This document shows, piece after piece, positions 36,744-47,159 of a stretch of DNA of 64,000 bases. The stretch comes from Acinetobacter sp. ANC 4173 (GTDB taxonomy: Bacteria > Pseudomonadota > Gammaproteobacteria > Pseudomonadales > Moraxellaceae). The DNA is taken from positions 221,033-285,032 of the forward strand of contig NZ_SJOF01000004.1 in the NCBI RefSeq assembly GCF_004331255.1, given 5' to 3'. A program made the position numbers and the translations under genes. The number at the start of each line of letters is the position of its first letter. The first letter of the stretch is position 1. The notes under the pieces are model-generated. The model worked only from the letters and a program-made list of their open reading frames with translations. It was not told where the DNA came from and did not search any database.

Positions 36744-37952
36744 TTATGTTTTGGGTTCAATGTTACTCGATTTCTCAGCAGTATGCTGATCTTTCGAAGT
36801 TTGGTCTTTAATTTCAATATCAATGTCCATTTGCGAAGTTTCTATACTAATAGAATTTGTTTCAGCAAAGGAAGTCACAACTGCTTGCGTACCATACAAC
36901 TGACTCTGCTCATACATTTCTCGTACATGTTTAAGCAGCACGACAATCACCGCAGCGACAGGCAATGCAATTAACATTCCTAGAAATCCTGCCAATTGGG
37001 CACCTGCCAATACCGCAAAAACCACAGCGACAGGGGACAAACCAATCTTATCCCCCAACAAGAAGGGTTGTAGAATGTAACCTTCTACGGCTTGACCAAT
37101 CATAAACACCACAGCAACCAAAGCCAGCTGCATCCAATCAAGACCGAACTGGAAAAATGTTGCAATCACAGCTGCGATAATTCCAACACCAAAGCCTAGA
37201 TAAGGAATAATACTGGCCAAACCTGCCACCATACCAATAATCAGTCCGACTTCTAATCCAATTAATTGCAAACCAACCGCATAAACTATGCCGAGCAATA
37301 ACATAACCAAAAACTGGCCCTTCACAAATGCGCCCAGTACGCTGTGACATTCACTCACAATTTTTAAGGTAGATTCTTCGTAAGGACGCGGTATGAGGCG
37401 GCGCATACTGTCTAGCATACGCTCCCAATCTAACAAAAAGTAAAAAGCAATAATTGGAATAAGAACAACAGTCCCACCGACTTGAATAAAACTCAGTCCA
37501 GATTGGGCAATTTTCAGTGCCATGGCTTGTAGACTGTCCGCACTATAGTTGGTCTGAATATAATCCATGACTACCGTAGACAATTGATGTTTATCAATTT
37601 CCATTTGCACTAAATTAAAAGTACGCGACAACCAAGGTAAAAAGTTATCATTCAGCCAATGAATTCCTGCCGGAATACTACTTTTGGCATACATTAACTG
37701 CTGCCAAATCAAAGGCACCAAATAAGAAATTGCTAAAGTAAAAACAACACCAATTCCAATAAATACAAGACTAATAGACAACCAACGTGGTAATCCAATC
37801 TGATGAAATTTTTCCACCAACGGATTAAACAAATAAGCGACTAAAAAGGCGACAATAAATGGGAGTACAACTGGCTTTAATAAATACAATACCCATAAAA
37901 TGAGTACGATACCCGCAAGAATAAAAATGCGCCGTAAGGTTCGATCGACCAT
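36744..37952 (-). CDS. AI-2E/PerM family inner-membrane transporter
   Basis: 402 aa polytopic membrane protein of the AI-2E (UPF0118/PerM) family with about eight helices. Typical parts are the first pair ILVLWVLYLLKPVVLPFIVA / FLVAYLFNPLVEKF, a large soluble loop (about 70-150) and the C-terminal helices GIGVVFTLAISYLV and VGLIIGMVAGLASIIPYLGF. The C-terminal 60 residues are polar and acidic. The substrate is unknown in most members. Transcribed with hda. Confidence 0.88.
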   Translation of the reverse strand: MVDRTLRRIFILAGIVLILWVLYLLKPVVLPFIVAFLVAYLFNPLVEKFHQIGLPRWLSISLVFIGIGVVFTLAISYLVPLIWQQLMYAKSSIPAGIHWLNDNFLPWLSRTFNLVQMEIDKHQLSTVVMDYIQTNYSADSLQAMALKIAQSGLSFIQVGGTVVLIPIIAFYFLLDWERMLDSMRRLIPRPYEESTLKIVSECHSVLGAFVKGQFLVMLLLGIVYAVGLQLIGLEVGLIIGMVAGLASIIPYLGFGVGIIAAVIATFFQFGLDWMQLALVAVVFMIGQAVEGYILQPFLLGDKIGLSPVAVVFAVLAGAQLAGFLGMLIALPVAAVIVVLLKHVREMYEQSQLYGTQAVVTSFAETNSISIETSQMDIDIEIKDQTSKDQHTAEKSSNIEPKT

Positions 37953-38054
37953 ATAGACCCGCCTTTTTCGATTTAATCGTTATAAAAAGTAAAATATTTA
38001 AGTAAAGATAGCATTTTAGAGCATAAATAACATAAGAGTTTCGTTTATTCAGGT

Positions 38055-38060
38055 TATAAT
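38055..38060 (+). promoter_or_regulatory. -10 box of the purM promoter
   Basis: TATAAT lies 27 bp before the purM ATG, preceded by a poor -35. The short leader can fold as CCGC/GCGG and contains the GGAG ribosome site. Confidence 0.55.
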
Positions 38061-38086
38061 CCCCGCGCAAATGCGGAGACTTCACT

Positions 38087-39157
38087 ATGAGCAACTCAAC
38101 TTCTACCCCAAACACTGGTTTAAGCTATAAAGATGCAGGTGTCGATATTGAAGCGGGCGACGCACTTGTCGATCGAATCAAATCTGTAGCTAAGCGTACA
38201 ACTCGCCCTGAAGTGATGGGCGGATTAGGTGGCTTTGGCGCACTATGTAAAATTCCTAAAGGCTATGAAGAGCCTGTTCTTGTATCTGGCACAGATGGTG
38301 TGGGTACAAAATTACGTTTAGCTTTGAACTTAAACCGTCATGACACAATTGGTCAAGACTTAGTTGCAATGTGCGTAAACGACCTTTTAGTGTGCGGTGC
38401 AGAACCTTTATTCTTCCTCGACTACTATGCAACAGGTCACTTAAATGTTGATGTTGCTGCTGATGTCGTAACAGGTATTGGTAAAGGCTGTGAGCTTGCT
38501 GGCTGTGCATTGGTTGGTGGTGAAACTGCTGAAATGCCAGGTATGTATGAAGGCGAAGATTATGATCTTGCAGGTTTCTGTGTAGGTGTAGTTGAACAAA
38601 GCAAAATCATTGATGGCTCTAAAGTAAAAGCTGACGATATCTTAATTGGTGTTGCATCAAGCGGTGCTCATTCAAATGGTTACTCTCTGCTTCGCAAAAT
38701 TTTAGACGTGAAAAACGTAGATCTTACTCAAATTGTAGATGGTCGCCCACTTGCTGATACAGCAATGGAACCAACTCGTATTTATGTAAAACCGATTCTG
38801 GAACTTTGCAAACAAGTTGATGTACATGCCATGGCCCACATCACTGGTGGCGGTTTACCAGGTAATTTACCTCGCGTACTGCCAAATGGTGCTCAAGCGA
38901 TTATTAATGAATCTTCTTGGGAATGGCCAGAATTGTTCAAACTTCTTCAAAAAGAAGGTGGTGTTGAACAGTTCGAGATGTACCGTACATTTAACTGTGG
39001 CGTAGGTATGGTCATTGCTGTTGATGCAAACGATGCTGATAAAACAATTGCTCTTTTAACCGAACAAGGTGAAAAAGCATGGGTTATGGGTCACATCGTA
39101 GACAATGCAGAATCTGTTGAAGGTGCTGACGAGAAAGTCCGCGTAATCTTTGCATAA
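38087..39157 (+). CDS. purM: phosphoribosylformylglycinamidine cyclo-ligase (AIR synthetase)
   Basis: 356 aa, standard length. It closes the imidazole ring of AIR from FGAM with ATP, step 5 of purine synthesis. Visible motifs are [41 protein letters not shown] and the C-terminal [17 protein letters not shown]. Its stop codon overlaps the purN start (TAATG), so the two are coupled, as in E. coli. Confidence 0.97.
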   Translation: MSNSTSTPNTGLSYKDAGVDIEAGDALVDRIKSVAKRTTRPEVMGGLGGFGALCKIPKGYEEPVLVSGTDGVGTKLRLALNLNRHDTIGQDLVAMCVNDLLVCGAEPLFFLDYYATGHLNVDVAADVVTGIGKGCELAGCALVGGETAEMPGMYEGEDYDLAGFCVGVVEQSKIIDGSKVKADDILIGVASSGAHSNGYSLLRKILDVKNVDLTQIVDGRPLADTAMEPTRIYVKPILELCKQVDVHAMAHITGGGLPGNLPRVLPNGAQAIINESSWEWPELFKLLQKEGGVEQFEMYRTFNCGVGMVIAVDANDADKTIALLTEQGEKAWVMGHIVDNAESVEGADEKVRVIFA

Positions 39158-39786
39158 TGAAAATTGCTGTCCTTGTTTCAGGAAGTGGCAGTAACTTACA
39201 AGCACTGATAGACGCCCGTCTATCAGGGCAAATTGTAGGAGTTATTTGCAACAAGCCTGAAGCGTACGCGCTAAAACGTGCTCAACAAGCAGGCATTCAG
39301 ACTGCAGTCATTGAGCACAAGCAATATCCAACTCGAGAAACATTTGATGATGTAATGCATCAACAGTTATTAGATTGGAATGTTGATTTAGTAGTATTGG
39401 CAGGTTTCATGCGCATCCTAAGTGCTAAATTTGTCCATGCATGGGAAGGGAAAATGTTAAATATTCATCCCTCTCTCTTGCCGCATTACAAAGGTATGCA
39501 TACGCACCAACGCGTATTAAATACTGGTGATGTCTATCATGGCTGTACAGTACACTATGTGACAGCTGAGTTAGATGCAGGTCCTTCACTCGCACAAGGC
39601 GTATTGAAAGTTGGTCATCAAGATCAGGTTGAGCAACTGGCGCAACGCGTGCATAAACTTGAGCACTTAATCTATCCTCAAGTAGTCGAGTGGATTTGTA
39701 TAGGTGCACTGCAATATGACAATGCCAATACTGTTCTCTATCGAAATCAACCGTTAGATGGACCGATTCAATTTTGCAAACTATAA
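39157..39786 (+). CDS. purN: phosphoribosylglycinamide formyltransferase 1
   Basis: 209 aa. It transfers formyl from 10-formyl-THF to GAR, step 3 of purine synthesis. The N-terminal VLVSGSGSNLQALIDA loop binds the substrate phosphate. The catalytic Asn-His-Asp set is in NIHPSLLPHYKGMHTHQRVL and the later HYVTAELDAGPSLAQ. It starts 1 bp inside the purM stop. A strong terminator follows at 39803. Confidence 0.96.
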   Translation: MKIAVLVSGSGSNLQALIDARLSGQIVGVICNKPEAYALKRAQQAGIQTAVIEHKQYPTRETFDDVMHQQLLDWNVDLVVLAGFMRILSAKFVHAWEGKMLNIHPSLLPHYKGMHTHQRVLNTGDVYHGCTVHYVTAELDAGPSLAQGVLKVGHQDQVEQLAQRVHKLEHLIYPQVVEWICIGALQYDNANTVLYRNQPLDGPIQFCKL

Positions 39787-39802
39787 ATAAAATCGTTCAA
39801 AT

Positions 39803-39830
39803 AAAAAATGCATCCTCGGATGCATTTTTT
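39803..39830. terminator. bidirectional terminator between purN and the alpha/beta hydrolase
   Basis: AAAAAATGCATC (39803-39814) and GATGCATTTTTT (39819-39830) form a perfect 12-bp stem with a CTCG loop and further T residues. It fits both convergent genes. Confidence 0.93.
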
Positions 39831-39843
39831 TTTGGATTCTGCA

Positions 39844-40638
39844 TTATTGTTGAATCAATCTTTTTATCAATTCTACTGTAGCTTCTGGATGCTCTAATGG
39901 AAACATGTGCCCACCCTCCACTACGCTATATGGAATACTCACTTTTTTCTTAGCAATTTGTGGAAAACCTCGTTTTAAGAACTCACTTTGATCTCCAACC
40001 ACCAAATGCATCGGTACTTGCGGCTTAGACATTGGCAACCACCACCAAGACGGTGTGTTACGAAATATCGCAACTTCCGCTGCTTTTGGAATGGTCAAGG
40101 TAACTCCTCCCCGTTCCATATCTTCGGTTAAAGCATGATCTAGGTAAGCTTGAAAACACTCAGCATCAAATTTTTGATATAAGCTTTTCGGTCTGAGTAT
40201 TTCACCTGCCTGTTCACGAGAATGCCAATGATCACGTCGACGACTACTTAATCCCGCAGGGGTAATTTGATCAACCCACTTTGGTTTGAATAGCTTCGCA
40301 GTATGAAACAGCAAAGATGCCTTACCCATAATCAGTGGTGGATCGAGCATAATCACTTGCTGAAATAATTCAGGACGCTTATAAGCTGCCATCATCGTTA
40401 ACACTGAACCCAGTGAATGACCCAGCCCGATCACGCGTCGTCCATGTGCTTGCCGCACAATACTGTCAGTCAGTTGATCCACCAAGCGTGGCCAATGGTT
40501 GGTGATCGGATAACGTTGATCCGTCCCAATCAAAGGTACATACACAATATCGTAGTCATCTCGAAGTAGATTAAACAGCTTCTCATAGACTTTAGATGGT
40601 ACGCCATTGGCGTGTGCAAAGTGGATTAATGGCTTCAT
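39844..40638 (-). CDS. alpha/beta hydrolase family protein
   Basis: 264 aa. The nucleophile elbow GLGHSLGSV is visible (Ser in GHSLG). A late Asp region is in VVGDQSEFLKRG, and the catalytic His is in VEGGHMFPLEHPE. These are the three catalytic positions of the fold. No signal peptide, so cytoplasmic. The start overlaps the stop of the SppA-type gene by 4 bp, so they are translationally coupled. Substrate unknown. Confidence 0.85.
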   Translation of the reverse strand: MKPLIHFAHANGVPSKVYEKLFNLLRDDYDIVYVPLIGTDQRYPITNHWPRLVDQLTDSIVRQAHGRRVIGLGHSLGSVLTMMAAYKRPELFQQVIMLDPPLIMGKASLLFHTAKLFKPKWVDQITPAGLSSRRRDHWHSREQAGEILRPKSLYQKFDAECFQAYLDHALTEDMERGGVTLTIPKAAEVAIFRNTPSWWWLPMSKPQVPMHLVVGDQSEFLKRGFPQIAKKKVSIPYSVVEGGHMFPLEHPEATVELIKRLIQQ

Positions 40639-41660
40639 TGTAGTTTTGTCGTTTGCTCAGCTTGAACCTGTTGAGAAAGTGAAGTCGCAAAACCTTGTCC
40701 GATTGAACTTCCCATACGCCCCAGAACAGAATCCAATGGATTATATTGAATGGTATAGTCCACTGTTTTATCGATTTTCAATTCACGTTTCAAGCTATTT
40801 AGACTACCTGTACGGTCAGCAATCCCAAGTTTTACTGCTTGCTCACCTGTCCAGAATAGTCCAGAGAAAATGGCAGGATCTTGCGATTTCAATTTAGTGC
40901 CGCGACCTTTTTTAACCGCCTCAATAAAGTGATCATGTACATTATCTAATACCGCTTGTACATGTGCTTTCTGTGTAGCATCAACAGGTTGCGTCATTGA
41001 TAAAAGTGCTTTGTTCTCACCAGAAGTCATGGTGCGGTCTTCTACCCCTAATTTTTGCATGAGGCCATTCACGCCATAATTCGGCATGATTACTCCAATA
41101 GAGCCAACCAAACTCGATGGATTAACAATAATTTCATCTGCGGCTGAAGCAATATAATAAGCACCTGATGCACCCGTATCACCAATAATGGCATACAGTT
41201 TTTTATCTTTATGCTGTTGTTTTAAATATTGAATTTCTTGCCAAATTTCGTCTGACTGAACAGGAGAACCACCCGGTGAATTAATATTCAATACAACTGC
41301 TTGACTACTATTATTTTCAAATGCTTTTTTCAAAGATTTGATCGTATCTTGGCTATTCACACTTTGTTTATCGGCTGCAATTGTGCCAATAATATCAACC
41401 ACCGCAATATGCGAACCTGTAGCCGAACTTACATCCGTTGGGGTGGTGCTACAGCTTTTCCCTAAAATTACCAAGACAAAGAGAATATAAGCAAAGGTCA
41501 GTAGCTTAAAGAAAATACTCCAACGACGTGCACGGCGTTGCTCTTCAACTGAAGCCAATACGGCTTTTTCAAGAATTTGCCATTCTTTTCCAGCATGCTT
41601 TTCTAAATTTTGTTGTGTCGTTTGACTTTCGTTTTGTGGTTTAGGTGGCCAATCGGACAT
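40635..41660 (-). CDS. sppA: signal peptide peptidase SppA-type, S49 family
   Basis: 341 aa, half the length of E. coli SppA, so one S49 domain. A cytoplasmic N-terminus of about 46 residues precedes one membrane helix (about 49-67, FFKLLTFAYILFVLVILGK). The Ser nucleophile is Ser165 in GDTGASGAYYIA and the Lys base is Lys217 in MTSGENKALL. SIVNSPGG-type strand NINSPGGSPVQSDE is also seen. It degrades cleaved signal peptides in the inner membrane. Confidence 0.88.
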   Translation of the reverse strand: MSDWPPKPQNESQTTQQNLEKHAGKEWQILEKAVLASVEEQRRARRWSIFFKLLTFAYILFVLVILGKSCSTTPTDVSSATGSHIAVVDIIGTIAADKQSVNSQDTIKSLKKAFENNSSQAVVLNINSPGGSPVQSDEIWQEIQYLKQQHKDKKLYAIIGDTGASGAYYIASAADEIIVNPSSLVGSIGVIMPNYGVNGLMQKLGVEDRTMTSGENKALLSMTQPVDATQKAHVQAVLDNVHDHFIEAVKKGRGTKLKSQDPAIFSGLFWTGEQAVKLGIADRTGSLNSLKRELKIDKTVDYTIQYNPLDSVLGRMGSSIGQGFATSLSQQVQAEQTTKLQ

Positions 41661-41790
41661 TTAAGATGATCCAATAATGAATAAAATTACTCCCATTATA
41701 TACATGCAAACGCAATAAACTATTTAAACCCTGTATTTTCGCCTATAATAATTACTGTTTTATATTTCTTATCCCCATAATTTTTAGGCA

Positions 41791-42738
41791 ATGACTGATA
41801 AAACTTCAAAAACAATGACTGATCGTTTACTCCAATTTGTAAGTCGACAACCTATTCAAATTTCTCGAATGATTGCCCGTTCACTCGCGGGGTTAGTGAA
41901 CCTATTAAAAATTTCTAAAACATCACAAACAATTCGTCTAAATCTTGAAATTGCCTTACCTGAACTCAGTGATAGCCAACGTGAGCAGATTACTCAACAA
42001 GCCATTCGCAATGAACTCATCTCTTATTTCGAGTTCTTTAGCATTTGGGGATCGGAAAGTCAGAAAAATATTTCGCGTATTCATTCAATTACAGGAGAGC
42101 AATATTTACATGATGCGCTTGCCGAACAAAAAGGGGCTGTATTAATTATTCCACATTTTGGGACATGGGAAGTCATGAATGCTTGGCTTGCACAATTCAC
42201 CCAAATGACGATTTTATACAAACCTGTCAAAAACCCATCAGCGGATAATTTTGTGCGTAGTGCACGTAGCCGAGAAAAAGCGCATCTGGTTCCGACCGAT
42301 GAAACTGGTGTGCGACAAATTTTTAAAGCATTAAAACAAGGGGGTACGACTGTTATCTTACCTGACCACACCCCCAATGTCGGTGGAGAACTTGTTCCAT
42401 TGTTTGGCCTACCCTTAGAGTCTAGCAACTTAAGTGCGAAACTGATTCAAAAAACTAAAGCTAAAGCATTGTTACTTTATACAATTCGTAATGATGCACA
42501 TGGTTTTGACATGTATATAGAGCGAATCTCTGATGAAATTTATCAGGGTACGGCAAATGATGGTACACGAATCATTCATCATGAAATTGAAAACCTGATT
42601 CAACGTTTTCCAGAACATTATCATTGGAGCTATAAGCGCTTTAAAGCAAATCCTGCACTACGCAATCTATATAATCTTCCTCATGAACAAGCCATGCAGC
42701 TGGTTACCGAAATTAGACAACAGCAGACTAGCGACTAA
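41791..42738 (+). CDS. lipid A biosynthesis lauroyl/myristoyl acyltransferase (LpxL/LpxM family)
   Basis: 315 aa LPLAT-fold acyltransferase. The HX4E motif is HFGTWE (His122, Glu127), within VLIIPHFGTWEVMNAW. Further conserved blocks are LYKPVKNPSADNFVRSAR, LPDHTPNVGGELVPLFG and YHWSYKRFK. It adds a secondary acyl chain to lipid A. Whether it is the LpxL or the LpxM of this organism cannot be told. It overlaps the comEC stop by 11 bp in convergent orientation. Confidence 0.87.
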   Translation: MTDKTSKTMTDRLLQFVSRQPIQISRMIARSLAGLVNLLKISKTSQTIRLNLEIALPELSDSQREQITQQAIRNELISYFEFFSIWGSESQKNISRIHSITGEQYLHDALAEQKGAVLIIPHFGTWEVMNAWLAQFTQMTILYKPVKNPSADNFVRSARSREKAHLVPTDETGVRQIFKALKQGGTTVILPDHTPNVGGELVPLFGLPLESSNLSAKLIQKTKAKALLLYTIRNDAHGFDMYIERISDEIYQGTANDGTRIIHHEIENLIQRFPEHYHWSYKRFKANPALRNLYNLPHEQAMQLVTEIRQQQTSD

Positions 42739-45136
42739 GCCAACGCTGCTGATCACGATAAAAATGCAATTGCACTGTTTGATCCTGAGTCTGAATAAAT
42801 CGAATGCTGCCCTTATTGGCTGTGCTATAGAGTGGAATGTTGAGCTCCTTTAATCGCTGTTGGGTCAGCTGACTCGGATGCCCATAACGGTTATTAAATC
42901 CCGCTGATGCGATAGCAACTTTAGGTTGAAGTTGTTGTAGAAAACCATAAGCAGAACTGTTTTTACTGCCATGATGACCTAAAACCAGAACATCTACTTT
43001 TAGATCTGGATAGTCCTTTAGAATCTGATACTCTGCTTCCCACCCGGCATCGCCCATAAGTAAAAAATTGGCATAGGGTTGAGCATTTTGCACTTGAATA
43101 TAGAGCACACAAGAAAGTTCATTTTGATTGTTAGGTACTTCAATTAATTGCTGTTGTTGTGGTGATAACACCTGAATCTTAACACCGTCTAATTGCCATA
43201 TTTGCCCTGAATGACAATAGTGAAATTGAGATTCAGGCATTACTTGAACCTGCTCATTACTGTAAATCGTTTGAATAGGCAAACTAGAACGTAAAGAAAA
43301 ATAGGCGCCGCTATGATCCTGATCTAAATGAGTCAATACAAGCTGATCTAAATCAGATATACCTTTACTATTCAAAAAAGGGCGAATTAACTGCTGTCCT
43401 ACACTAAATTTTTGCTCATTATAATGACCACCCATATCAATCATCATATGCTGATCATGATTTTGTAAAAAAACAGCCTGCCCTTGCCCAACGTCTAGAA
43501 CTTGTAATTCAAAGGGATGTTGTGATTCATCCAGTATAAAAATAGGTAAAAAACAGACAATACTCCAACTTTTAGGCACGACTCCCCGAGGTAGAAATAA
43601 AATAATCAACCCGAGAACCAGTCCAAACATCACTGTCCCATTCATGGCAATATTTTGTACCGTTGAACCGAATATCTGATCGCCAGTATTTAAGACCGAT
43701 AGTAAAAAAGACACACCTAGATCATTCAATTTAAATAACAGAATTCCTAAAGGAGGAATAACCCACAAACACAAGGTTGCAATAATGCTCAATGGAACAA
43801 CAAGGAGACTCAGCCACGGTAATGCCAGCAGATTGCTGAAAGGTGCAATCCAGACCACCTGCTGGAAAAAGATCAACATTAATGGCAAGAGCGCTAAAAA
43901 AATTTTCCATTGCGATTCAAATAATATACCTATATATAATTTAAGCTGTGCATAGCGCGTTAGCGTTAATTGCTTGGGCTGCTGTTGTAGGGTTTGATAA
44001 ATTCTTAATAACACCAAACAGGCGCAATAAGACAACCAAAAGGCAGCGGACAGAATACTAAATGGATCTAAAAATAGGAGAATTGCAGCGCTAAGAAGCA
44101 GTACTTGCAAGGCTTGTAATTTGAATTTCGATAAAATCAAGACTGCAAGGATACAACTGGTTAACAGCGTTCGTAATGCAGGAATTTCAAACCCAACAAA
44201 AGCGCTATACAGCAATACCCCCATACAAAATGGAATGACCAATAAATAGGGTTTGGGATAACGCAAATACCAACTTGGTGCAAAACGAATAATTAACCGA
44301 TGAATCACCCAACATAACAATGCGGCAAAGATCAAAACATGGGGGCCAGAAATTGCCAATAAATGACTCAGTCCCATACGTTTAAACAGCTCTTCAACTT
44401 CGGGACTCAACAAACTTTGGTCGCCCGTTAACAAAGCCAAAAGTAATCCTGAATGATGTAATGATTGCTTTTGCAATGTATTTCGCAGAGTTAATCTTTG
44501 CTGCTCAATCGCCAATAATATTTTTGCAACCATCTGCTGCTGCTGTCTTACATAGGAGATCAACCCCATAGCATAAAGCTGTCGCTCAGTTAGCTTTTCT
44601 GCACTTTGCACCTGAAATGCAGACATGATGTTCTGCTGTAAAAACCATTTTTCTTGATCAAATGCACCTGCAATCGCATAACTATGTGCGGGTAAAACTT
44701 TCCCATGCAATCGGTAATATTGCCCCAATTCGAGCGAAGTGTCCGATGATGGATGGATATAAGCTAACCATTTCACAGGTTGCTTTCGATCATTCAGTAC
44801 AATAATCTGTTGTTGAATATGATTAGATTGAAGCTGATTCAATGATTTTACATGCACAACCACTTCGGCAGGTTTTGCAGTCAATTCACGTAAAGACAGA
44901 CGCTGTGTTAACGCACTGTTTGCATATAAATAAGCCAAATTAAAACTAAACAAGCACAACAAACTTTGCTGTATGAATCGAATCAATTGCAGATTGAGTT
45001 GTGGAAACTTAAAAAGAAGACCTTGAACAATCAGCCAAACAGTCGCCAATAAAATACAAGTTTGACCAGTGAGCGCCCAAACTTTCCCCATTCCTGCAAT
45101 ACCCAGAATCCAAGCGATCAGTACGTAATACATCAT
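42728..45136 (-). CDS. comEC: DNA internalization protein ComEC/Rec2
   Basis: 802 aa polytopic protein. It has the N-terminal OB-like domain, the competence membrane domain (LLTGDQSLLSPEVEELFKRM, then GLSHLLAISGPHV) and a C-terminal metallo-beta-lactamase domain. In the latter are LDVGQGQAVFLQ, LTHLDQDHSGAYFSLR and VLVLGHHGSKNSS. ComEC carries single-stranded DNA across the inner membrane in natural transformation, a trait of Acinetobacter. The usual HxHxDH is present here as HLDQDH. It is preceded by a terminator belonging to lolD. Confidence 0.93.
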   Translation of the reverse strand: MMYYVLIAWILGIAGMGKVWALTGQTCILLATVWLIVQGLLFKFPQLNLQLIRFIQQSLLCLFSFNLAYLYANSALTQRLSLRELTAKPAEVVVHVKSLNQLQSNHIQQQIIVLNDRKQPVKWLAYIHPSSDTSLELGQYYRLHGKVLPAHSYAIAGAFDQEKWFLQQNIMSAFQVQSAEKLTERQLYAMGLISYVRQQQQMVAKILLAIEQQRLTLRNTLQKQSLHHSGLLLALLTGDQSLLSPEVEELFKRMGLSHLLAISGPHVLIFAALLCWVIHRLIIRFAPSWYLRYPKPYLLVIPFCMGVLLYSAFVGFEIPALRTLLTSCILAVLILSKFKLQALQVLLLSAAILLFLDPFSILSAAFWLSYCACLVLLRIYQTLQQQPKQLTLTRYAQLKLYIGILFESQWKIFLALLPLMLIFFQQVVWIAPFSNLLALPWLSLLVVPLSIIATLCLWVIPPLGILLFKLNDLGVSFLLSVLNTGDQIFGSTVQNIAMNGTVMFGLVLGLIILFLPRGVVPKSWSIVCFLPIFILDESQHPFELQVLDVGQGQAVFLQNHDQHMMIDMGGHYNEQKFSVGQQLIRPFLNSKGISDLDQLVLTHLDQDHSGAYFSLRSSLPIQTIYSNEQVQVMPESQFHYCHSGQIWQLDGVKIQVLSPQQQQLIEVPNNQNELSCVLYIQVQNAQPYANFLLMGDAGWEAEYQILKDYPDLKVDVLVLGHHGSKNSSAYGFLQQLQPKVAIASAGFNNRYGHPSQLTQQRLKELNIPLYSTANKGSIRFIQTQDQTVQLHFYRDQQRWLSR

Positions 45137-45174
45137 TATTTTTCATATTGTTTTTCTAAGTGTCGCACATCATA

Positions 45175-45194
45175 AAGCCCACCGAGGTGGGCTT
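45175..45194 (-). terminator. intrinsic terminator after lolD
   Basis: On the minus strand AAGCCCAC and GTGGGCTT (45175-45194) form an 8-bp GC-rich stem with a 4-nt loop, followed by TATG. It lies 26 bp past the lolD stop. Confidence 0.7.
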
Positions 45195-45219
45195 CAAGTA
45201 CAACAGAATAATTTAAATT

Positions 45220-45906
45220 TTATTGAGGGTCGGCCCAAAGTCCATCTTGCATATGCAAAATAGAATCTGCCGTTTGTGCCAATTGTTCATCATGGGTCAC
45301 AATTAACATTGCCATATTAAATTCTTGCCGTAAATCGCTGAGTAATTCAAAAATTTTAACCGCAGTTTTCCGATCTAAATTACCTGTAGGCTCATCCGCC
45401 ATCATTAAAGCTGGTTTTGCCACCAATGCACGTGCAAGCGCGACACGTTGGCGTTCTCCACCAGACAATTCGCCCGGCTTATGCGTTAAACGATGCGATA
45501 GCCCAACACGGTTTAATAAATATTCTGCCTGCGCTTTGACGTCTTTATAATTCGTCCCTTCACGTAACATTAAAGGCATTGCAACATTCTCTAAAGCCGA
45601 AAATTCAGGCAATAAATGATGAAATTGATAAACAAAACCAAGATGTTGATTACGTAAATACCCTCGTTCAGCTTCTCCCATATGGTCAAAACGCTGACCA
45701 TTGAGCCAGACTTGCCCTTCTGTTGGTCGATCCAATCCACCTAACACATGCAGCAAGGTACTTTTACCTGAACCACTTGACCCTACAATTGAAATAAACT
45801 CACCAGCATGGACTTTTAAAGATAGGCCTTTAATCACTTCAACCGTTGATTTACCATCCGTAAAATGTTTGACCACATTCTTGGCTTCTAATACCACGTT
45901 ACTCAT
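45220..45906 (-). CDS. lolD: lipoprotein-releasing system ATPase LolD
   Basis: 228 aa from the ATG at 45906 (MSNVVLEAKNVVKHF); a start at 45942 lies within lolC. Walker A GSSGSGKS, signature LSGGERQRVALA and Walker B ALMMADEPTGNLD are all seen. It drives extraction of mature lipoproteins from the inner membrane to LolA. Its first codons overlap the lolC end by 8 bp. No separate lolE gene is present here. Confidence 0.94.
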   Translation of the reverse strand: MSNVVLEAKNVVKHFTDGKSTVEVIKGLSLKVHAGEFISIVGSSGSGKSTLLHVLGGLDRPTEGQVWLNGQRFDHMGEAERGYLRNQHLGFVYQFHHLLPEFSALENVAMPLMLREGTNYKDVKAQAEYLLNRVGLSHRLTHKPGELSGGERQRVALARALVAKPALMMADEPTGNLDRKTAVKIFELLSDLRQEFNMAMLIVTHDEQLAQTADSILHMQDGLWADPQ

Positions 45907-47134
45907 AACGTAAAGCCTCCGCAGGTTGAATTTTGGCAGCACGTAACGCTGGGTAAATCGTGGCTAAGAAACTTAAAATTAAAGAGAGACTGACAATAAC
46001 CACCACATCTTGCCATCTTAAATAGGATGGTAAGTAGTTAATGAAATAGGCATCAAATAAATGTAAACCGAGTGTAGTATTCACCCAATCAATAAAACCA
46101 CTGATTCCTGTCGCCAAAATAATACCCAAAACTGCACCAGCTACAGTACCAATGACCCCAATAACCGTACCCTGTACCATAAAAATCTTAGTAATGGTGG
46201 CAGGTGAAGCACCGAGAGTTCGTAAAATCGCAATATCCGCCTTTTTGTCAGTCACCACCATCACCAGTGAAGAAACAATATTAAATGCTGCAACCAATAC
46301 AATCAGGAACAACAGTAGGCTGACCATTGCCTTTTCCATCTGAATAGCACTGAACAAATTACCATGTGTATACGTCCAGTCTGAAGCGTAATAGTTGCCT
46401 GGCAATTCGCGTACAATATCATTGCTTACTTGAGGGGCAGCAAAAATATCATCCAACTTTAAACGAATCCCTTGCGCTCCATCGGGTAAGCGAAGAAGCG
46501 TTGAAGCATCATTTAGTGCGATATAACCCATCATGGAGTCAACTTCTGCACCAATACTAAAAATACCAACAATTTTAAACCGCTTAAAGCGTGGCACCAC
46601 ACCTGCTGGTGAAGGCGTCGCTTCTGGCAAAACCAAAGTGACACTATCATTCAAACCTAAGCCCAACGCATCCGTTAACTGCTTGCCTAAAACGATACCA
46701 AACTCACCTTTTTTTAATTGATCGATATTACCTTCGACCATGTGGTCTTGAATAATCGAGACTTTTTTCTCGTATTTTGGCTCAATACCTGTCACCATAA
46801 GACCAGAAACCTGACCATGGGCAGTGATCATACCCTGCAACTGCGTAAAGGGTGCAACACCTTTAACATGCTCATGCTGTTCAACTTTTTTTGCAAGTTC
46901 GGGCCAATCTGTTAAAATTTGTGTTGATGAAACAGTGGCTTGAGGTATCATGCCTAGTACACGGTTTTTCAATTCTCGGTCAAACCCATTCATCACAGAT
47001 AAAACTGTAATGAGGACAGCCACACCTAATGTGAGACCGATCATTGAAACCAGAGCAATAAAAGAAATAAAGTGGTTGCTACGCCGTGCGCGAGTATATC
47101 TTAGCCCGATGTACAGCGAGATTGGTTTAAACAT
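45899..47134 (-). CDS. lolC: lipoprotein-releasing system permease LolC/LolE (single-subunit type)
   Basis: 411 aa from the ATG at 47134 (MFKPISLYIGLRYTRARRSN), which is preferred over one at 47158. Four membrane helices flank a large periplasmic MacB-like domain. SNHFISFIALVSMIGLTLGV, DIAILRTLGASPATITKIFM and LATIYPALRAAKIQPAEALR are FtsX/LolCE landmarks. Only one permease gene accompanies lolD, which fits the homodimeric (LolF-type) arrangement known from Acinetobacter-like bacteria. A PilZ gene starts 25 bp away, divergently. Confidence 0.92.
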   Translation of the reverse strand: MFKPISLYIGLRYTRARRSNHFISFIALVSMIGLTLGVAVLITVLSVMNGFDRELKNRVLGMIPQATVSSTQILTDWPELAKKVEQHEHVKGVAPFTQLQGMITAHGQVSGLMVTGIEPKYEKKVSIIQDHMVEGNIDQLKKGEFGIVLGKQLTDALGLGLNDSVTLVLPEATPSPAGVVPRFKRFKIVGIFSIGAEVDSMMGYIALNDASTLLRLPDGAQGIRLKLDDIFAAPQVSNDIVRELPGNYYASDWTYTHGNLFSAIQMEKAMVSLLLFLIVLVAAFNIVSSLVMVVTDKKADIAILRTLGASPATITKIFMVQGTVIGVIGTVAGAVLGIILATGISGFIDWVNTTLGLHLFDAYFINYLPSYLRWQDVVVIVSLSLILSFLATIYPALRAAKIQPAEALRYE

Positions 47135-47159
47135 ACCATCTAGTCCGAGGTAATACATT